Source: Notamacropus eugenii (taxonomy: Eukaryota; Chordata; Mammalia; Diprotodontia; Macropodidae). Taken from it: DNA of 64,000 nucleotides. Made by a program: the position numbers and the translations under genes. Below the pieces are notes generated by a model, which was not told where the DNA came from, did no database searches, and saw only the letters and a list, made by a program, of their open reading frames with translations. Below, piece by piece: positions 11,016 to 22,969 of this stretch (the stretch's first letter is position 1; every line of letters begins with the position of its first letter). Where the stretch lies: positions 552,247,205 to 552,311,204 of the forward strand of contig NC_092872.1 of NCBI RefSeq assembly GCF_028372415.1, in the 5' to 3' direction.

Positions 11016-11385
11016 TCTCATGGAGTCCTATAATTTGTAAACTTATAGTATCCCTCAAAGAATATTGTTGTAAAAAGCTATAACTTTGGAACAGTACCTG
11101 AATGTGATGAAGCTCATTCTCACTTTCCTTAAACTTAATTAAGTAAGCATTTCTTAAACATTTAATATGTGCCCACAACTATGAGTCATGCATACAGTAA
11201 AGAAAATGAAAGTTCCTGCCTGATTTCATGCTAGTAGGATGGAGGGGGGAGATATACCATATCAGTATAGCAGGGTTAATCAGGGAATCCCCTTCTCTCC
11301 TGGTTTGGGATACTCTCTATGAAGCTGAGCATGTATTCTAGTACTTTTGGGTGGGCCAAGTATTGTTATTGTTGTTCACAGGAGC
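11016..11385. other. Mostly unassigned, with a short mammal-wide repeat fragment
   Basis: About 11135-11225 resembles the beginning of a mammal-wide interspersed repeat ('agcatttcttaaacatttaa' then 'gtgcccacaactatgagtc'). The same family is better preserved at 29.6-30.5 kb. The rest is unassigned. Confidence 0.4.
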
Positions 11386-11635
11386 TTGGTGGTGCAGTGG
11401 ATGGAATGCAGGTCTGGATTCAGGAAGATGTATCTGAGTTAAAATCTGACCTCAGACATTTACTTAACTTTATGACTCTGGGCAAGTCACTTAACCCTTC
11501 TTGCCTCACTTTCCTCACCTGTAAAATGATCTCAAAAAGAAAATGGCAAACCACTCTCATATTTCTGCTAGGAAAACCCCAAATGGGGTCATGAAGTCAG
11601 ACACAGTTGAAAAATGATTGAACAACCATCATGGA
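11386..11635 (+). repeat. MAR1-type tRNA-derived SINE, well preserved
   Basis: A tRNA-like head ('ggtggtgcagtggatggaat') is followed by 'ctctgggcaagtcacttaac', 'ctcacctgtaaaatgatctc', 'aatggcaaaccactctca' and the MAR1 end 'gtcatgaagtcagacacagt'. Confidence 0.85.
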
Positions 11636-11639
11636 GTTC

Positions 11640-12854
11640 ATCATGTGCTCCCACCCTTTTTGGTGGGTTACATACTCTGGCCATTTAATAAAGGTTCATC
11701 CTTGTGTGTTCTTGTGACTAAAAGTAGTGTCAGAGATGGTTTTTTGTTGTTTTTTGTTTTTGTTTTTTAATCAAAGATAACCTCTCTTCTCATAACACTA
11801 TAAAAATGATAGAAAATCCATTTCTCCTTTTCTTTGAGGCTTCTGCTTGATTTGGAACACAAGTTTTCCTTGGACTTTTCTTCAATTAGATGGGGAGAGA
11901 CTTCTCATAGGCCAGTAAATTGTAGGGTTTACTTAGTTGCCATTACAGACATGGTGATTCTTTGGCTATCTGCAGTGTCTGGACAACATACATAAGCTAT
12001 TTGAAAATCATAATGAACCATCAGCCCAACTACATGTGAGCTATGTGCATGCTTCATTCATTTTTGATACCTCTCACCTGAGGCCTATCTCTTCAGAATG
12101 GTCATTCCCATAGCATTTTAAGACAAAGGAATAAGCACAAAGTCATTCATTAAAAGGAGCATCTAGAAAAAAATAATTTCCCCATATTTTAGAAAAGCTT
12201 GTTCTATTTAGACTCTACATGGAATACCCTTCTCGATGGCCACAGACTGTTTTGGTGAGTATACATATCTTCCTCTTTTGTGCTTTGCTTGATACTAATA
12301 ATCAGATGATCACTGAACAAAATTGTCTTTGGTGTAGTATCAATCAAGAAATGTTGTGTGATATTATATTATATATAGAAGATGCCTCGTTAAAGGAGAG
12401 ATTTTGATACTTTGTTTTATTCTCCAAATATAGGCCCATTGCTTTTGCCTCTAAGAGCTCAGTTAAGAGCCATATCCTAGTGGATGAACCTGCCCAAGTA
12501 CTCACAAAAACAAACCTTTGCTTGGGGTGACACTATTCTGATTGTTTTCTTGGATTGGTTTTCAAGATTTGAAAGATTGTAAAACAATGGAAAATATTAA
12601 CAACAATATCTTTATTAAAAGAGAAAAGAGGAAACAAAGTTAATTGAGGGCAACTATCAAACAACATGCCTGTATTCTTAACTCTATAAAATATTTAGAA
12701 AAATTGTCTATGTACATAAAGTACTGTTGATAAAAATATTTTAAAAAAAATACTGGAAATTCAGAGATGATGTTAACTGTCATACAATGACCTGAGAAGT
12801 GGAGAGAAGAAAAGTCTACCCCACCACCTGCGATGTTTAGTGTCTGTTAGTTGA

Positions 12855-12855
<1 letters not shown>
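11640..12855. other. Unassigned sequence
   Basis: No gene recognised. Around 12590-12720 a heavily stopped frame vaguely recalls a LINE reverse-transcriptase linker, but I cannot support a call. Confidence 0.35.

Positions 12856-12856
<1 letters not shown>

Positions 12857-12896
<40 letters not shown>
12857..12896. repeat. (AC)n microsatellite
   Basis: A nearly uninterrupted AC run of about 20 units. Confidence 0.95.
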
Positions 12897-12898
<2 letters not shown>

Positions 12899-13254
12899 AC
12901 ACACAGAAAATGTTTGACTAGATAAAGTCCTAAACATTAGTTTTAAGAAGATTTGTTTCAATTGTATTAAACAAACAAAAAAGAACAATGTAAATGCTTT
13001 ATTTATGTCTGTTATTATGAACCCAATTTCTAGAAACTGAGAAATTGCTAGGAAATAGATAAAGGATTGAAGACTGCATGCAGATAAGGAAAAGATGAGC
13101 CCCACATCCATATCTTCTTCATCAGCTTAAAGCAAAATCTGAGATAACTTTCCAGCTGAAGACAACCCAACCAGAGACTAAAGAATCACAGGAAGGGAAG
13201 AAGATAAACATCAACGAGAAGGGAAATCAAAGAATTAGAAAATCAACAAATGTT

Positions 13255-13540
13255 AGAACTACTAAAGGATTTTACCAAAGGAGAAACTGAGACAACTAGA
13301 TGTGAAGATTTAGCCAAGGTCACCTATTGACTAAGGCAAAATCAATACCAATTAGTAACATAATACAGTGGAAATGATGTGAAATTTGAAACAGAGGACA
13401 TTGGTTCAAATTCCTGCTCATGTTACCTAAGTTATTCATCATTTAATTGCTGTGCATCTCAGTTTCTTCATCTACATATAAAGAAGTTTGTCTAGCTGGG
13501 CACTAATGTCTTTTTCAACTTGAAATCTCTCACCCTATTA
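13255..13540 (+). repeat. MIR-like fragment followed by a tRNA-derived SINE
   Basis: 'caaaggagaaactgagacaa' and 'tagccaaggtcacct' (13280-13345) are MIR-like. 'cattggttcaaattcctgct' and 'gcatctcagtttcttcatct' (13360-13540) are SINE landmarks. Confidence 0.6.
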
Positions 13541-15890
13541 TGCAAAAACATATATACTAATTTACACACCATTAATTTATTCAAATATATTTTCATCCAA
13601 ATAATCTATAGTACTCGGATAATTAAACTTGAAAAAAGAAACTAAAACCATCAAAAGTCATTTTAAAAACAGTCAACATCTCCTGTTTTACACAAAATAG
13701 GAAGTTAATGGTTGTATATACTTACCTATCAAAACTGCAGATGTCCCAAAGTGCAGAGGAGAGAAGCATGGAACAAAGGTTCTGGCCAAAGCAATTACTT
13801 GAATCTGAGATGAGCAGTGAGAACTGTCACCAAGAATATTTGTAGCCAGAAAAGGAAGTGGGGTAGTGATAGAGTGAGAATAAGGAAGAACAGGTGGACA
13901 GCCTGGACTATAACAGTTAAACTTTTATCCATGACACATAAAAAGAAACAGAGAAAGATCTCCAATGAGTTGGGGCATGTTACCTTGAGGATTTACAGAA
14001 GGGCACAGCCATGAATTGCTTAAGATGAGAGAGTAAAGAGCAATCATGATCTGCACTGGTGGAAGGAATTCCTACTTCCACTGATGGGAAAATGGATCTA
14101 TTGTATTATCTAAAGATATGTTTCTATCCTAAATCCCAGAAAGTGGAGTCTGTATTTCATATTTGAGGTCACTAATGAAAACACTGAGCGTTACACATAT
14201 GGAGGCATTAGACTGGCATTTGAGCTTATCAATCATATTGGAAAGCTTGGGAAGGAATAATTGACTACCCTTTTAGGAACAAAGGGAAAATCTTTAGGAA
14301 AACAGGTGTAAGCAAATTTGGGGAGCATGATTTAAAAATAGTACTTAAACCCCCGTGAAAATGTATCCCTGAAGGCAAGTGATACAAAGATAGACAGACT
14401 TTTTAGCTAAAAAAATCTGTAAAATATCAACTTCATGTTCCGACAGGCACTGACAGATCTAATAATCAGACAATATCAACCGTCTGTTAAATCTCTCCAC
14501 TCTGACACCCTCAGATGCTACTGAGAGAAGAATTTTTTACTTAGCTTATATAAAATGCACCCTCTCCCCAAAAGTTTTTCAGGAGGTAACAGAAATATTC
14601 AAAGACTTTTTTTTCAGTAGGGAAAGGTTGCCAAATCAGGTAAAACTGCCATTAAGTACATCTATGTCTTATTTCAGCACATAAAGCAAAACCAATCTCA
14701 GACATCATGTAATAAGACAAGCTTTGGATGTTGAGAGGTTATTTAGACCATAGACTCTCCTGGATTACCTATTAACTACACCAGCAGTTGCCATTTTCTG
14801 AAAATGTTTGGAATAGGAAATCTTGTTTCTGGGTGTCATTATGGACCACAGGATCATAGAACTGGAATAGAGCAAACTTTCAGTACCCCTCTACATATAT
14901 CTCTAAAAGTCTGTATTGTAGATGAATTGCTGAACACATCGATGAAAGCAGTTTCTCTGTGGGTCAAGGGAGGAAGGATAGGAGAGAAAGGTATAAAAGA
15001 AATCTCCAAAAATATATTGTAGTCAAATTTTAAAAGGCCTAGAATTTTTTTTTTAAATGTGTATACTTTTTGAAGGTAGATAATGAGGAACAACTTAGCT
15101 TTATTTTGCTTTAATATTTTAGTAATAGCAGTAGACATAATCAGAATAGTACTGACAAGTAGATGACTGGTATATTATAAAAGGAATCATTTTCTGTTAT
15201 AAGCTGGACACAATGGCCTCTCAAATCCCTTGCAATCCCTGAAATTTTGTGGTTATATGATATGATGAGAGATGTATTGGGAAGATTATTTTGGATTAGA
15301 ATGAAAACTGAAGATAAGACCAGTTAGGAATCTTTTCTTACTACCATGTTAAGAAGCAATGAAGACTTAACCAAAGGTATTGCTAACGGAAGTGGAATTG
15401 AGTAAATAGAAACAAATCTTGCCAGAGAAGAATTGATCGGACTCACCAACTAATTAAGGATTGAGGGAGAATGAAGATTCAGATGACTTGGTGTTTTTAG
15501 GATTTCATCAAGTTAAACCTTCATGTTTTAGGCCCTCACCTTGACGTGACTCATGGACAAGTTTGTATTAGCATCTGGATCTCCTGACTCCAAATTTAGT
15601 GGGGTGGTTTTTCTACCACTTCTTTATAGACTGTCTTAGACATATTAGCTAAATAGAAGTCCTGGAGGAACGTGATGAAATATGGGGCACACACTGTACA
15701 TGAATTTATGGCTATGTGTTCTTGTCGATTGAAAAAAATCAATGTTTAAAAACATCTGTCAAATGACTACTGTGTTGTAGGTCTTTCATATTAGATGCTA
15801 GGGGTATGAAGCTAGATTTAATATAAGCCTTACCCTCAAATAGGTCACAACATAATATAAGGAAGAAGAAATATGCAAATAATTAAGAAA
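13541..15890. other. Unassigned AT-rich sequence
   Basis: I find no gene here and no repeat I can name. Small open frames (13817-14014, 14804-15022) have no motif. Part of this region may belong to the decayed LINE that becomes recognisable at 16.2 kb. Confidence 0.35.
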
Positions 15891-15894
15891 GAGG

Positions 15895-16010
15895 TAATGA
15901 AGAGCTGACCTCAGAATCAGGAAGGTCTGTTTTCAAGTTATGCTTCTGACAAATACTGTCTATGTAATTCTGATTATGGCATCTAGCCTCTCTCTATTTC
16001 TAAAATGGTA
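15895..16010 (+). repeat. tRNA-derived SINE fragment
   Basis: 'gacctcagaatcaggaaggt' is followed by degraded core sequence ending in 'tctctctatttctaaaatgg'. Confidence 0.55.

Positions 16011-16011
<1 letters not shown>

Positions 16012-16045
<34 letters not shown>
16012..16045. repeat. (GAT)n microsatellite
   Basis: About 11 GAT/ATG triplets grown from the SINE tail. Confidence 0.95.
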
Positions 16046-16199
16046 ATGATAGCAGTAATAATGGTGATAAATAATTCTAAAAAATATGAATGACTGAATA
16101 ATATGTATTTGTTTAAAGTGATAAAGGTAAATCAGGATGAAATCACTATAACTTCAAATTTAAGAAAACTTATACTTAAGAAACCTGGAATTTTGTTCA

Positions 16200-16900
16200 T
16201 TTCAATTTCTCAAGTGAAATGATACAAACTGCAACAAATCATTGTAGGATACCAAAATGTAACACCTATTAAATGGCAAACAGGGTAATGCCTTATTTCT
16301 AGAATTATGAATGAAAACTTCACTGTACTCCATGAATTAACTGATGATAAATATCTATAATTCAAATGTAGACTTCAAAATATCCTCAAAAATTCAACAA
16401 CTAAGCCATACTGATAATGGATTATAATTGTTATCCATAATCACTGGGAAATAATACTGATCCATAAGACATGTAAGGACAATATTTTAAATAGATGCCA
16501 ACTTACCAAATGTTCATAATTTTCAAGCTGTGTGGAATGAAAAGTTGCTAAAATATAAAGAAATCAAGTTCGTATGGGAACAGGATAAGGTATATATCAA
16601 CCTTATTGTCCTGTAGACTCCTGAAGTTGTCCAAAGATACTTTCAATGAGTCTACAGATGGTTAACTAGTGTATTATACTTTTATTCAGCTCCAAAAGCA
16701 GTTATTTTTTCTATCTATGTAAGAAGCCATAGAATATTAAGTATAGAAAAAAAATTCCAGAAGTGACTTGTTGCAGAAGTGTTTCTAATTGAACCACATA
16801 GAACAAGCAAAGAATGAGACAATAATAATACCTATGCTAATTACCAAAATCTCAACTTACTATCTATGTCACAATGTGGAGGACTGTGGAAGGGGAGAGC
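16200..16900 (+). mobile_element. Decayed non-LTR retrotransposon 3' coding remnant (copy 1)
   Basis: Translated fragments with stops include 'KYKEIKFVWEQDKVYINLIV' (about 16545-16605), which resembles the C-terminal tail block of some LINE pol proteins (K-Y-x-E-x-x-x-x-W ... V-x-x-I-V). The nucleotide segment 'gttgtccaaagatactttca' (about 16626) has a close relative at about 35591. I know the block type but cannot fix the LINE clade. Confidence 0.45.
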
Positions 16901-17689
16901 AACATAAAAGTCAGGAAATTCCAATTGAGAAGATGTACAGTGGAGATGCTGTGTGTCATGAGATAACTATGAAGTCCTATTAGGAACTCTGGAGTTTTAG
17001 CCAATTGGACTGTGATGATAACCAGTGACTGGGTTAACACTCAGCTATGATATAATTCCCATGAATTTAGGAAGGAGATGCAGTGTTACAGAGTTACATG
17101 CTATGCCTGCTTAAAATTGTAATGATAATCTGATTGACAGGGAAGACAGTAGAGAAAATGGAGTCCTTTTGGGTTTAAGTACCCCAAGAAGGTAAGATAT
17201 TCTGTAACAAATCGGAAATATCACTGTAACGCCTGTTGAAAATGCTTCCATCTGACACTGACAAGAAAATCAAGTAAATAATGAGTGAGCATTGATTGGA
17301 ATGAAGAAGAAATGAAAGATATTTTTTTATTATGTGCCAATATAACATGGTAACAAAATTGAGAGCAGATTTTATCAGTTATAGGAAATGATTTCATGTT
17401 ATTTTTGCCAATTATATCTTCAGATACAAGTTATACTGCACAATAATGAAGACCAATGCAAGGCAATCATACAAAATAAGATTATTCTGAAACCAGAATC
17501 AAATGAAGCAATAGCATAAATTAAATAGTTGAAAAAGGAATTGAATAACTACTTAAATCTGAAAAAGGAAAAACTGAAGAATAGGAAAGCATTGAAAAAT
17601 TTATATAACACAAAACCAGAAATTCTAACTATTACTAAAAGATATAGTAAAAATAATTTTTCATGTCTTGAATCAACCAAATTTATTAA
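16901..17689. other. Unassigned sequence, possibly more of the same LINE
   Basis: No named repeat. A Lys/Asn-rich 61-aa frame (17529-17714) has no recognised motif. Confidence 0.3.
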
Positions 17690-19480
17690 TCATAAATATC
17701 AGATACTATACTAGGATCTAGGAGAACAAGTGCAAAAGAACTAAATAATCTGTATTTCTAAGGAGTGTACATAATAATTAAGATGACAATATATACATAT
17801 AAATATATGCATCATAAATATAAGGTTAATAAATGCAAATATAGGTAGAGTGGTTAAACATGAAGAAATCTAGGAGGATCATGGAAAGTTTCCTGTAGAA
17901 GATATTGCCTGATCTGTGACTTTCTTTTAATGAATTATGTTAATATACTTTGTTTTTACCTAGTCTAAAATTTCCCCCTTATATGTCCCTTTCCCCCCTC
18001 CCAGAGACCTATCTCACACAACAAAGTTTTATTAAAAATAATTGTAAGAAAGGAAAAAGAGGGAAAAAATCAGAAAAATGTCTTATGCAATTAAAACTAT
18101 ATGACTATATAATATGAATTTTTCCATATATAGACTTCCCTCTATATGTCTTCTTTGGGGTCATGTTTATTCTCTATAATTTTGCAATATTCAATTTCTA
18201 TTTTTTGGTCTTTCCATGTATATTATTATAGTTATTGTGTGTATTATTTTCTTCGGTCTATTTATAAGTTGCACCAATTCAAGGAAGCTTTTTTTCAGTA
18301 TTCTCTGAAATCATTATATTCATTGTTTGTTATAGCACAGTGGCATTACAGTATATTCATATAGCATGATTTGTCCAGTCTTTGTCCACATGATACACAT
18401 CTACTTTGTTTGTAGTTATTTGCTGCCAGAATAAAGTAATGCTATAAATATTTTAGTGTATTTAGGGCCTTTCTTCTTATCAATGGCTTCCTTCAGGTAT
18501 AAACCCAGTAAGGAATCTCTATTCACAGGGCATGAACAATTTAATCATAGTTTTAGAATTCAAAGTTGCTTTACTATATGGTTGTACTAATTAATATTCA
18601 CTTTATCTTGAAGGAAAAGAGGAACTCTATAAGGCACAGATAAGGAAAAAGTTCCTTCTAGCCATATGGGATAGACAATGAGAAGGATTGGAAATGGACG
18701 ATGGAGTATTATAAATAACAGGAAGAAGACCAGTTTGACTTTATTGCAGAGTGTGGAAGGAGAAGCACTACTAAGCAAAGTGAGTCTAGTGAGATAGATC
18801 ATGGTCAGTTCGTATAAAGAACTTAAAGCTACGTAGTTAATTAAAAAAAAAAAACTGAGTAGTTTATATTTTATGTCCAAAGCAATAGGAAGACACTAGA
18901 GTTTGTTGATTAGGAGAATCCCATTGTTAGATCATTACTTATGGAAAATTATTTTGGCAGCAGTGAATGAGATAAACAGCAATTGGTGAAGTTTGAGTCA
19001 GGTAGACTAATTAGGAGACTCCTGCAGTGAGATAGGTTATAAGTGATGAGAACCTGAACGAAATTTCTGTATGAGTTGTGAGAAGAGAACATAAGAGAAA
19101 CAACTTATGAATGTAAAAATGGTAAGATTCTTCAACTGATTGAATATGTGTGATTGGGGACAGAAAGAAGAGTACTGAATCATGCTAAGATTACAGGCTT
19201 GAGACATTGGAGGAATGGTGGTTCCTTTGACAGAAATAAGGAAGTAAAGAAGAGATTTTTTTTTATTAGGAAAGATAATGAGTTCAATTTTACTTATGTT
19301 GAATTTAACATGTCTCCAGGAAATCCAATTCATATTGTCCAATTGGCAATTGGTGATCTGGGATTAAAGTTCAGGAAAGAAACTGGAGTTGCATGTATAA
19401 ATATAGAAGTCATCTGCGTAGAAATGACAGGGAAATCTATGGGAGTGATGAAATTATCAAGAGAAATAGAATAAAGGAAG
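17690..19480 (+). repeat. Mammal-wide interspersed repeat, split by an L1 insertion
   Basis: The first part (17690-17925) has the 'tttattaatca...ctatactaggatctaggaga' opening of a long purine-rich repeat seen across mammals. The second part (18591-19480) carries its downstream landmarks 'gactaattaggagactcctg', 'agtgatgagaacctgaacga' and 'gttgaatttaacatgtctcc'. The same family recurs at 29.6-30.5, 30.85-31.26, 50.1-50.35 and 63.6-64.0 kb. I do not give a family name. Confidence 0.55.
17926..18590 (-). mobile_element. L1 3' end, old, nested in the mammal-wide repeat
   Basis: On the minus strand it follows the L1 3' block order. Plus-strand landmarks are 'ttatagcacagtggcatta', 'cattcatatagcatgatttg' and 'gggcctttcttcttatcaat'. 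It is more diverged than the copy at 7699-8635. Confidence 0.6.
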
Positions 19481-19587
19481 AAGAAAAGAGCAAAGAAGAG
19501 GAAAATAAATTTGAACAACACATTATGTAAACAAAAGTACGTGAGATTTTTATATCTCTCTATACATATCTATATCTATGTTCTTGT

Positions 19588-19810
19588 TTTTTATTGTTCA
19601 CCCTTCATTTTGGGAGAGGACCAGTGACATCATGATGCTAGGGTAAGACAGTGGATAATGAATGATGTCTTGACTTCCAGGTAAATAGGATTTAAGTGAG
19701 GTAGAGCTATGCGTTCATCAGCCTCACTCTCTCTTGCAGATTCATAGAAGTCCAATGACAAGACAAAAGTTAAGGTTGACTAGTTTTGGCTAAATACAGT
19801 AATACAAGAC
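19588..19810 (+). repeat. Fragment of the marsupial repeat seen at 9.8-10.5 kb
   Basis: 'gttcacccttcattttggga', 'gaggaccagtgacatcatga' and 'catcagcctcactctctct' are the plus-strand equivalents of the 10.4-10.55-kb end of that element. Confidence 0.55.
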
Positions 19811-20755
19811 ACAGTGAATGACCATTGCATCTTTGATGTCTAACCAAGCTCTAAGTACCCTACAGAACCTGCTTCAGTTGCCTTCATTGCCACTGGAACA
19901 AATTGTTCTCATCTACTCAAGTCTTCACATTATTGGGTTATACATCCTCTGTAACTCACTATTGGATTTGAAGCTTGTTATTTACCCACCTGCCAGATGG
20001 TCTTACTGGGGTTCAGTAAGTGCATACTATAGCTATACTTAATATTGAATATTTTCAATATTCTTGACACTTTTAATTTATAATTGAAAGCAAAAGCCAG
20101 ACATAGCAGGACTTGACATGTCACTAATAACTATTCAGTTAGACTAGCTAAGTAGTTGAACAAAGCTGTACCTAATTCCAAATGGTGCCACATGAATGCC
20201 TACCTCTCATCCTTCATCTCTATCTCTGTCTTAGCTCTCTACTTTATATGTACTACAAAAGAAATTTGCCCCAACCATGGCCCCAAAATGGACCCTTTCC
20301 ATGCAGAGATGCAGAGATCTCTCCAGAGCCTGGGGCCCATAGGGTTGAAATGGACAAGGTGGTCGTATCTTCCCCCATCACTAGAAAATTTCTCCCTCTT
20401 ACCAGCTCTGTTGCTATGTGAGGATAAAGGAGATACTTCTCTGTGAGGAACCTTTCTACCACCTTCTCCCTAATTTGAGGAACCAGTCCCCCCTCTTCTA
20501 GAAGAAGAGACATTCTCTTCCCTCCACCTCCTCTGGAAGAAGTGGGAATTGGATCCTCAGCACCAACACATCAGCCCAGAAGAAAAGTGAGCAGCATTGA
20601 CCTGGATATAGAATCTGTCCTACTTGTATGCGATGGCCCAGAATGATCCCTGAGCCCAAGATTTCATCTTGATCTGTGTCCCTCCCAGATATCCCTCAAT
20701 TCCCTCTTGTAAGAGTAAGCACCCCAACATACATGGTAGAGGGGGCTGCTATCAC

Positions 20756-21340
20756 AGGTTCTGAGTTCTGTATTCATAAAAGGAAAGACAACTTTTGAGG
20801 GATTAGCTTTAATCAAGCACATGTATCATTTCTTTAATCAAGCACATATATCATTCACCTAGTTCAGGGGAGTCACCCGAACTTCAAAGAAAATATAGAG
20901 AAATTAAAGATCAACAGACATGGCTTCCTCTGCCCGAATTCAACAGACAGTTGAACCCCAACTGTCTGACCATAGTTACCAGAGAGGGAAACACGGACAT
21001 CTGGGTTTTCAAAGCTGGGGGACTCCTTAAAGCGGCTTCCCAGAGTCCTCATCTGGCCAAACAAACACTTCCAGTCAGTAAGCCCTCAAATAAAATTGCA
21101 CCTTCAAGTCTTCATACACTTTAGAGCCAGAGTGCATCACATCCCTTGAGAAACAGTGCCTCATTAACAAAAGCCATGGACTTCCTACAAATCTTCCCAG
21201 GCCTGATAATGGGTGGGAAAGATTCTCCTTAGTCACATTCAAAAAGAGGCATTATTCTTCTTGATTACACTAAAACAAAAATAGCTAAAGATCTTTTTGT
21301 ACTTGCCTTTACACCTCCTAAGCTAAGTCTCGTACTTGCA
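20756..21340. repeat. Unnamed repeat inserted in the ZYX pseudogene
   Basis: This block interrupts zyxin-like sequence and is not zyxin. It contains two tandem copies of a unit of about 25 bases ('tttaatcaagcacatgtatc' near 20809 and 'tttaatcaagcacatatatc' near 20834). I have an impression of a common marsupial repeat, but cannot name it or fix its exact ends. The 3' boundary is approximate. Confidence 0.5.
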
Positions 21341-21498
21341 GTTTCCAGTATAGTACCTTTTCCTCCTTCATTGGCTTCTACTGGTCCTCCTCATTCCCAC
21401 TCTGTATTTGTGGCTGAAACCTCAGCCACACAGCCTTTTGATCCACACTTCCAGCTCCAGTGGCTTCACTCTCATCTAAATCTCCATCTGTAGTTATA

Positions 21499-21504
21499 CC
21501 CCCA
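21499..21504. repeat. Target-site duplication of the provirus, left copy
   Basis: CCCCCA, identical to 24836-24841. Six-base duplications are typical of betaretroviral integrases. Confidence 0.9.
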
Positions 21505-22114
21505 TGCCAAACCTAGAGGCCTGTATTGGGCTACCCGAGTCTTCCTTACCTCACCTCCCGAGGTCTTCGGCTGGCCACGCCGGATGCACATATGAGAGAA
21601 AGGACGTTCCAGAGTCAAACAGGGGTTGAGCTTTATTACAGGGTTTCGGTTACAAGTGCAGGGGCTCTTCTTTCTTAGGACGAAGAGGGGGAGATTTCCT
21701 AAGAAGGCTAAGCTTAAGGGAATGGAAGTAGAAGTACAAGCGGGGAGAGAGGGGGAGGGGAGAGAGGAAAGAAAAGAAGCGGAGCCCTACTTTTCTCTTT
21801 GGCTCCACACGTGCTAAGAGCTTTCTGGCTTCCTCAATCCTACTTAATCTTCAGCCACACAGTTTGCATCTCAATACCATGCTGTTAGGTAACTAGGTGT
21901 GCTCCAATCCGGGACGACCTCGAGGGCAGGGAGACTCCACCCATCAGGTATCTCCGGGGGAGAGGCAGAAATACCCGAGCTAGCCGAGCTAGCTCGGTCT
22001 GACCTTCTCGAACCCCCGCTGTTCATGGAGGGCCTCGTAAGACTCTAAGATTTAGAAGTCCCACTTTTACCTGCCCGAGACTGTCCACACGGAATTGAGC
22101 TTCCAGTCCCAACA
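21505..22114 (-). repeat. 3' LTR of the provirus
   Basis: 610 bp, TG...CA ends in minus orientation (TGTTGGGACTGG at the U3 end, TTTGGCA at the U5 end). A poly(A) signal AATAAA on the minus strand is at 21632-21637. It differs from the 5' LTR only near the U5 end (21507 and 21511), with apparently one change in each copy when compared with the related solo LTR. Confidence 0.93.
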
Positions 22115-22130
22115 TATCCCCTTCTTTGTT
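22115..22130 (-). promoter_or_regulatory. Polypurine tract of the provirus
   Basis: On the minus strand AACAAAGAAGGGGATA directly precedes the TG of the 3' LTR. This is the plus-strand primer position in reverse transcription. Confidence 0.75.
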
Positions 22131-22483
22131 ATGCGCGGAGCGCACCTGGCTCTAGAGCAAACAGTGGCTGGAGGCTGAGTGGATTAGGAAGGCCTTTAGC
22201 ATATGAGTACCTTACAACAAGACTTCATTCACACAGAAATCTGCAGCTAGCACAACTGACAAAGGGAGGCATCAAATAAAACAAAGATGAAACTAAATGG
22301 CTGAGTTACAACAGGGGAAGTGCAATCAACTAAAATCCCAAAGCATATTTTAAGAGAAGCAGCTGGTGTAGGCGCCTTACACGTCACCACTCCCTTAATC
22401 TTGCAAATGGATCTATACAGGTGGAAAATTGGTCACCTCCTCCCCACCCAAGTGTCCTGGGTTTGTGATATCAAAGTCCTCAT

Positions 22484-22726
22484 TCAGCTGGCGAAAAAAG
22501 GATGCCTAGATGGGAAGCTGTCAGCAGCAGTGTCTGCGGTTGTGATGAGGGCTGCTTCCTCTCTGGGCAGCAAGGTTAAAGCTGTCAGCAGCAGGCTCAG
22601 GTGGTGTATGATCCTTCTCCGGGGTCTCTGCCTCCTGCGTCTCCGTCGTCTCCGACCTCGGTTCCCACCTACGGATCCTTCTAATGGGAATCCACGCATC
22701 ACCTTTTCCTGTGGAGACACAAACAT
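22484..22726 (-). pseudogene. Arginine-rich Env-leader (Rem/Rec-like) frame, env otherwise deleted
   Basis: This is an 80-aa frame. Residues 24-38 are almost all arginine ('GRRRRRRRRQRPRRR'), followed by a hydrophobic stretch at 39-53 ('IIHHLSLLLTALTLL'). Betaretroviral env begins with a long arginine-rich signal peptide, which in MMTV (Rem) and HERV-K (Rec) overlaps an RNA-export factor. The layout and position just upstream of the 3' end fit that role. No surface or transmembrane glycoprotein domain follows, so it is a remnant. The overlapping frame at 22521-23027 is in part the same region read differently. Confidence 0.5.
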
Positions 22727-22804
22727 ACCCTCGACCCCCTATTAGTATCTTAAAATGTCTCATAGCTGGAGTAGTATGTGCGCTCCTTGAGACAGCTGTA
22801 TCAG

Positions 22805-22852
22805 GCTCTGATTGTATTAGGCCTCTTGATCTTAGCTCTGATTGTATTAGGC
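22805..22852. repeat. 18-bp direct repeat inside the provirus
   Basis: GCTCTGATTGTATTAGGC occurs at 22805-22822 and 22835-22852 (30-base period), near where the pol scrap ends and the env-like part starts. Confidence 0.85.
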
Positions 22853-22969
22853 GACCTTTTCCCCTTCTTTGTTTAGCGAGGATCGCCTTTAAGGTAAAGA
22901 TGATAAGAATGCATAGTGGCTCTTTACTTAGGTATAGCTGCTGCCAGGTGCTTACAAATGCTTCATTAA

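Noticed and set aside
21626..21817. 63-aa plus-strand frame, exactly repeated at 24347-24538
   Set aside because: Both copies lie antisense inside the two LTRs; the identity reflects LTR pairing, not a duplicated gene.
22320..22745. 141-aa plus-strand frame
   Set aside because: Antisense to the env-leader region of the minus-strand provirus; no domain.
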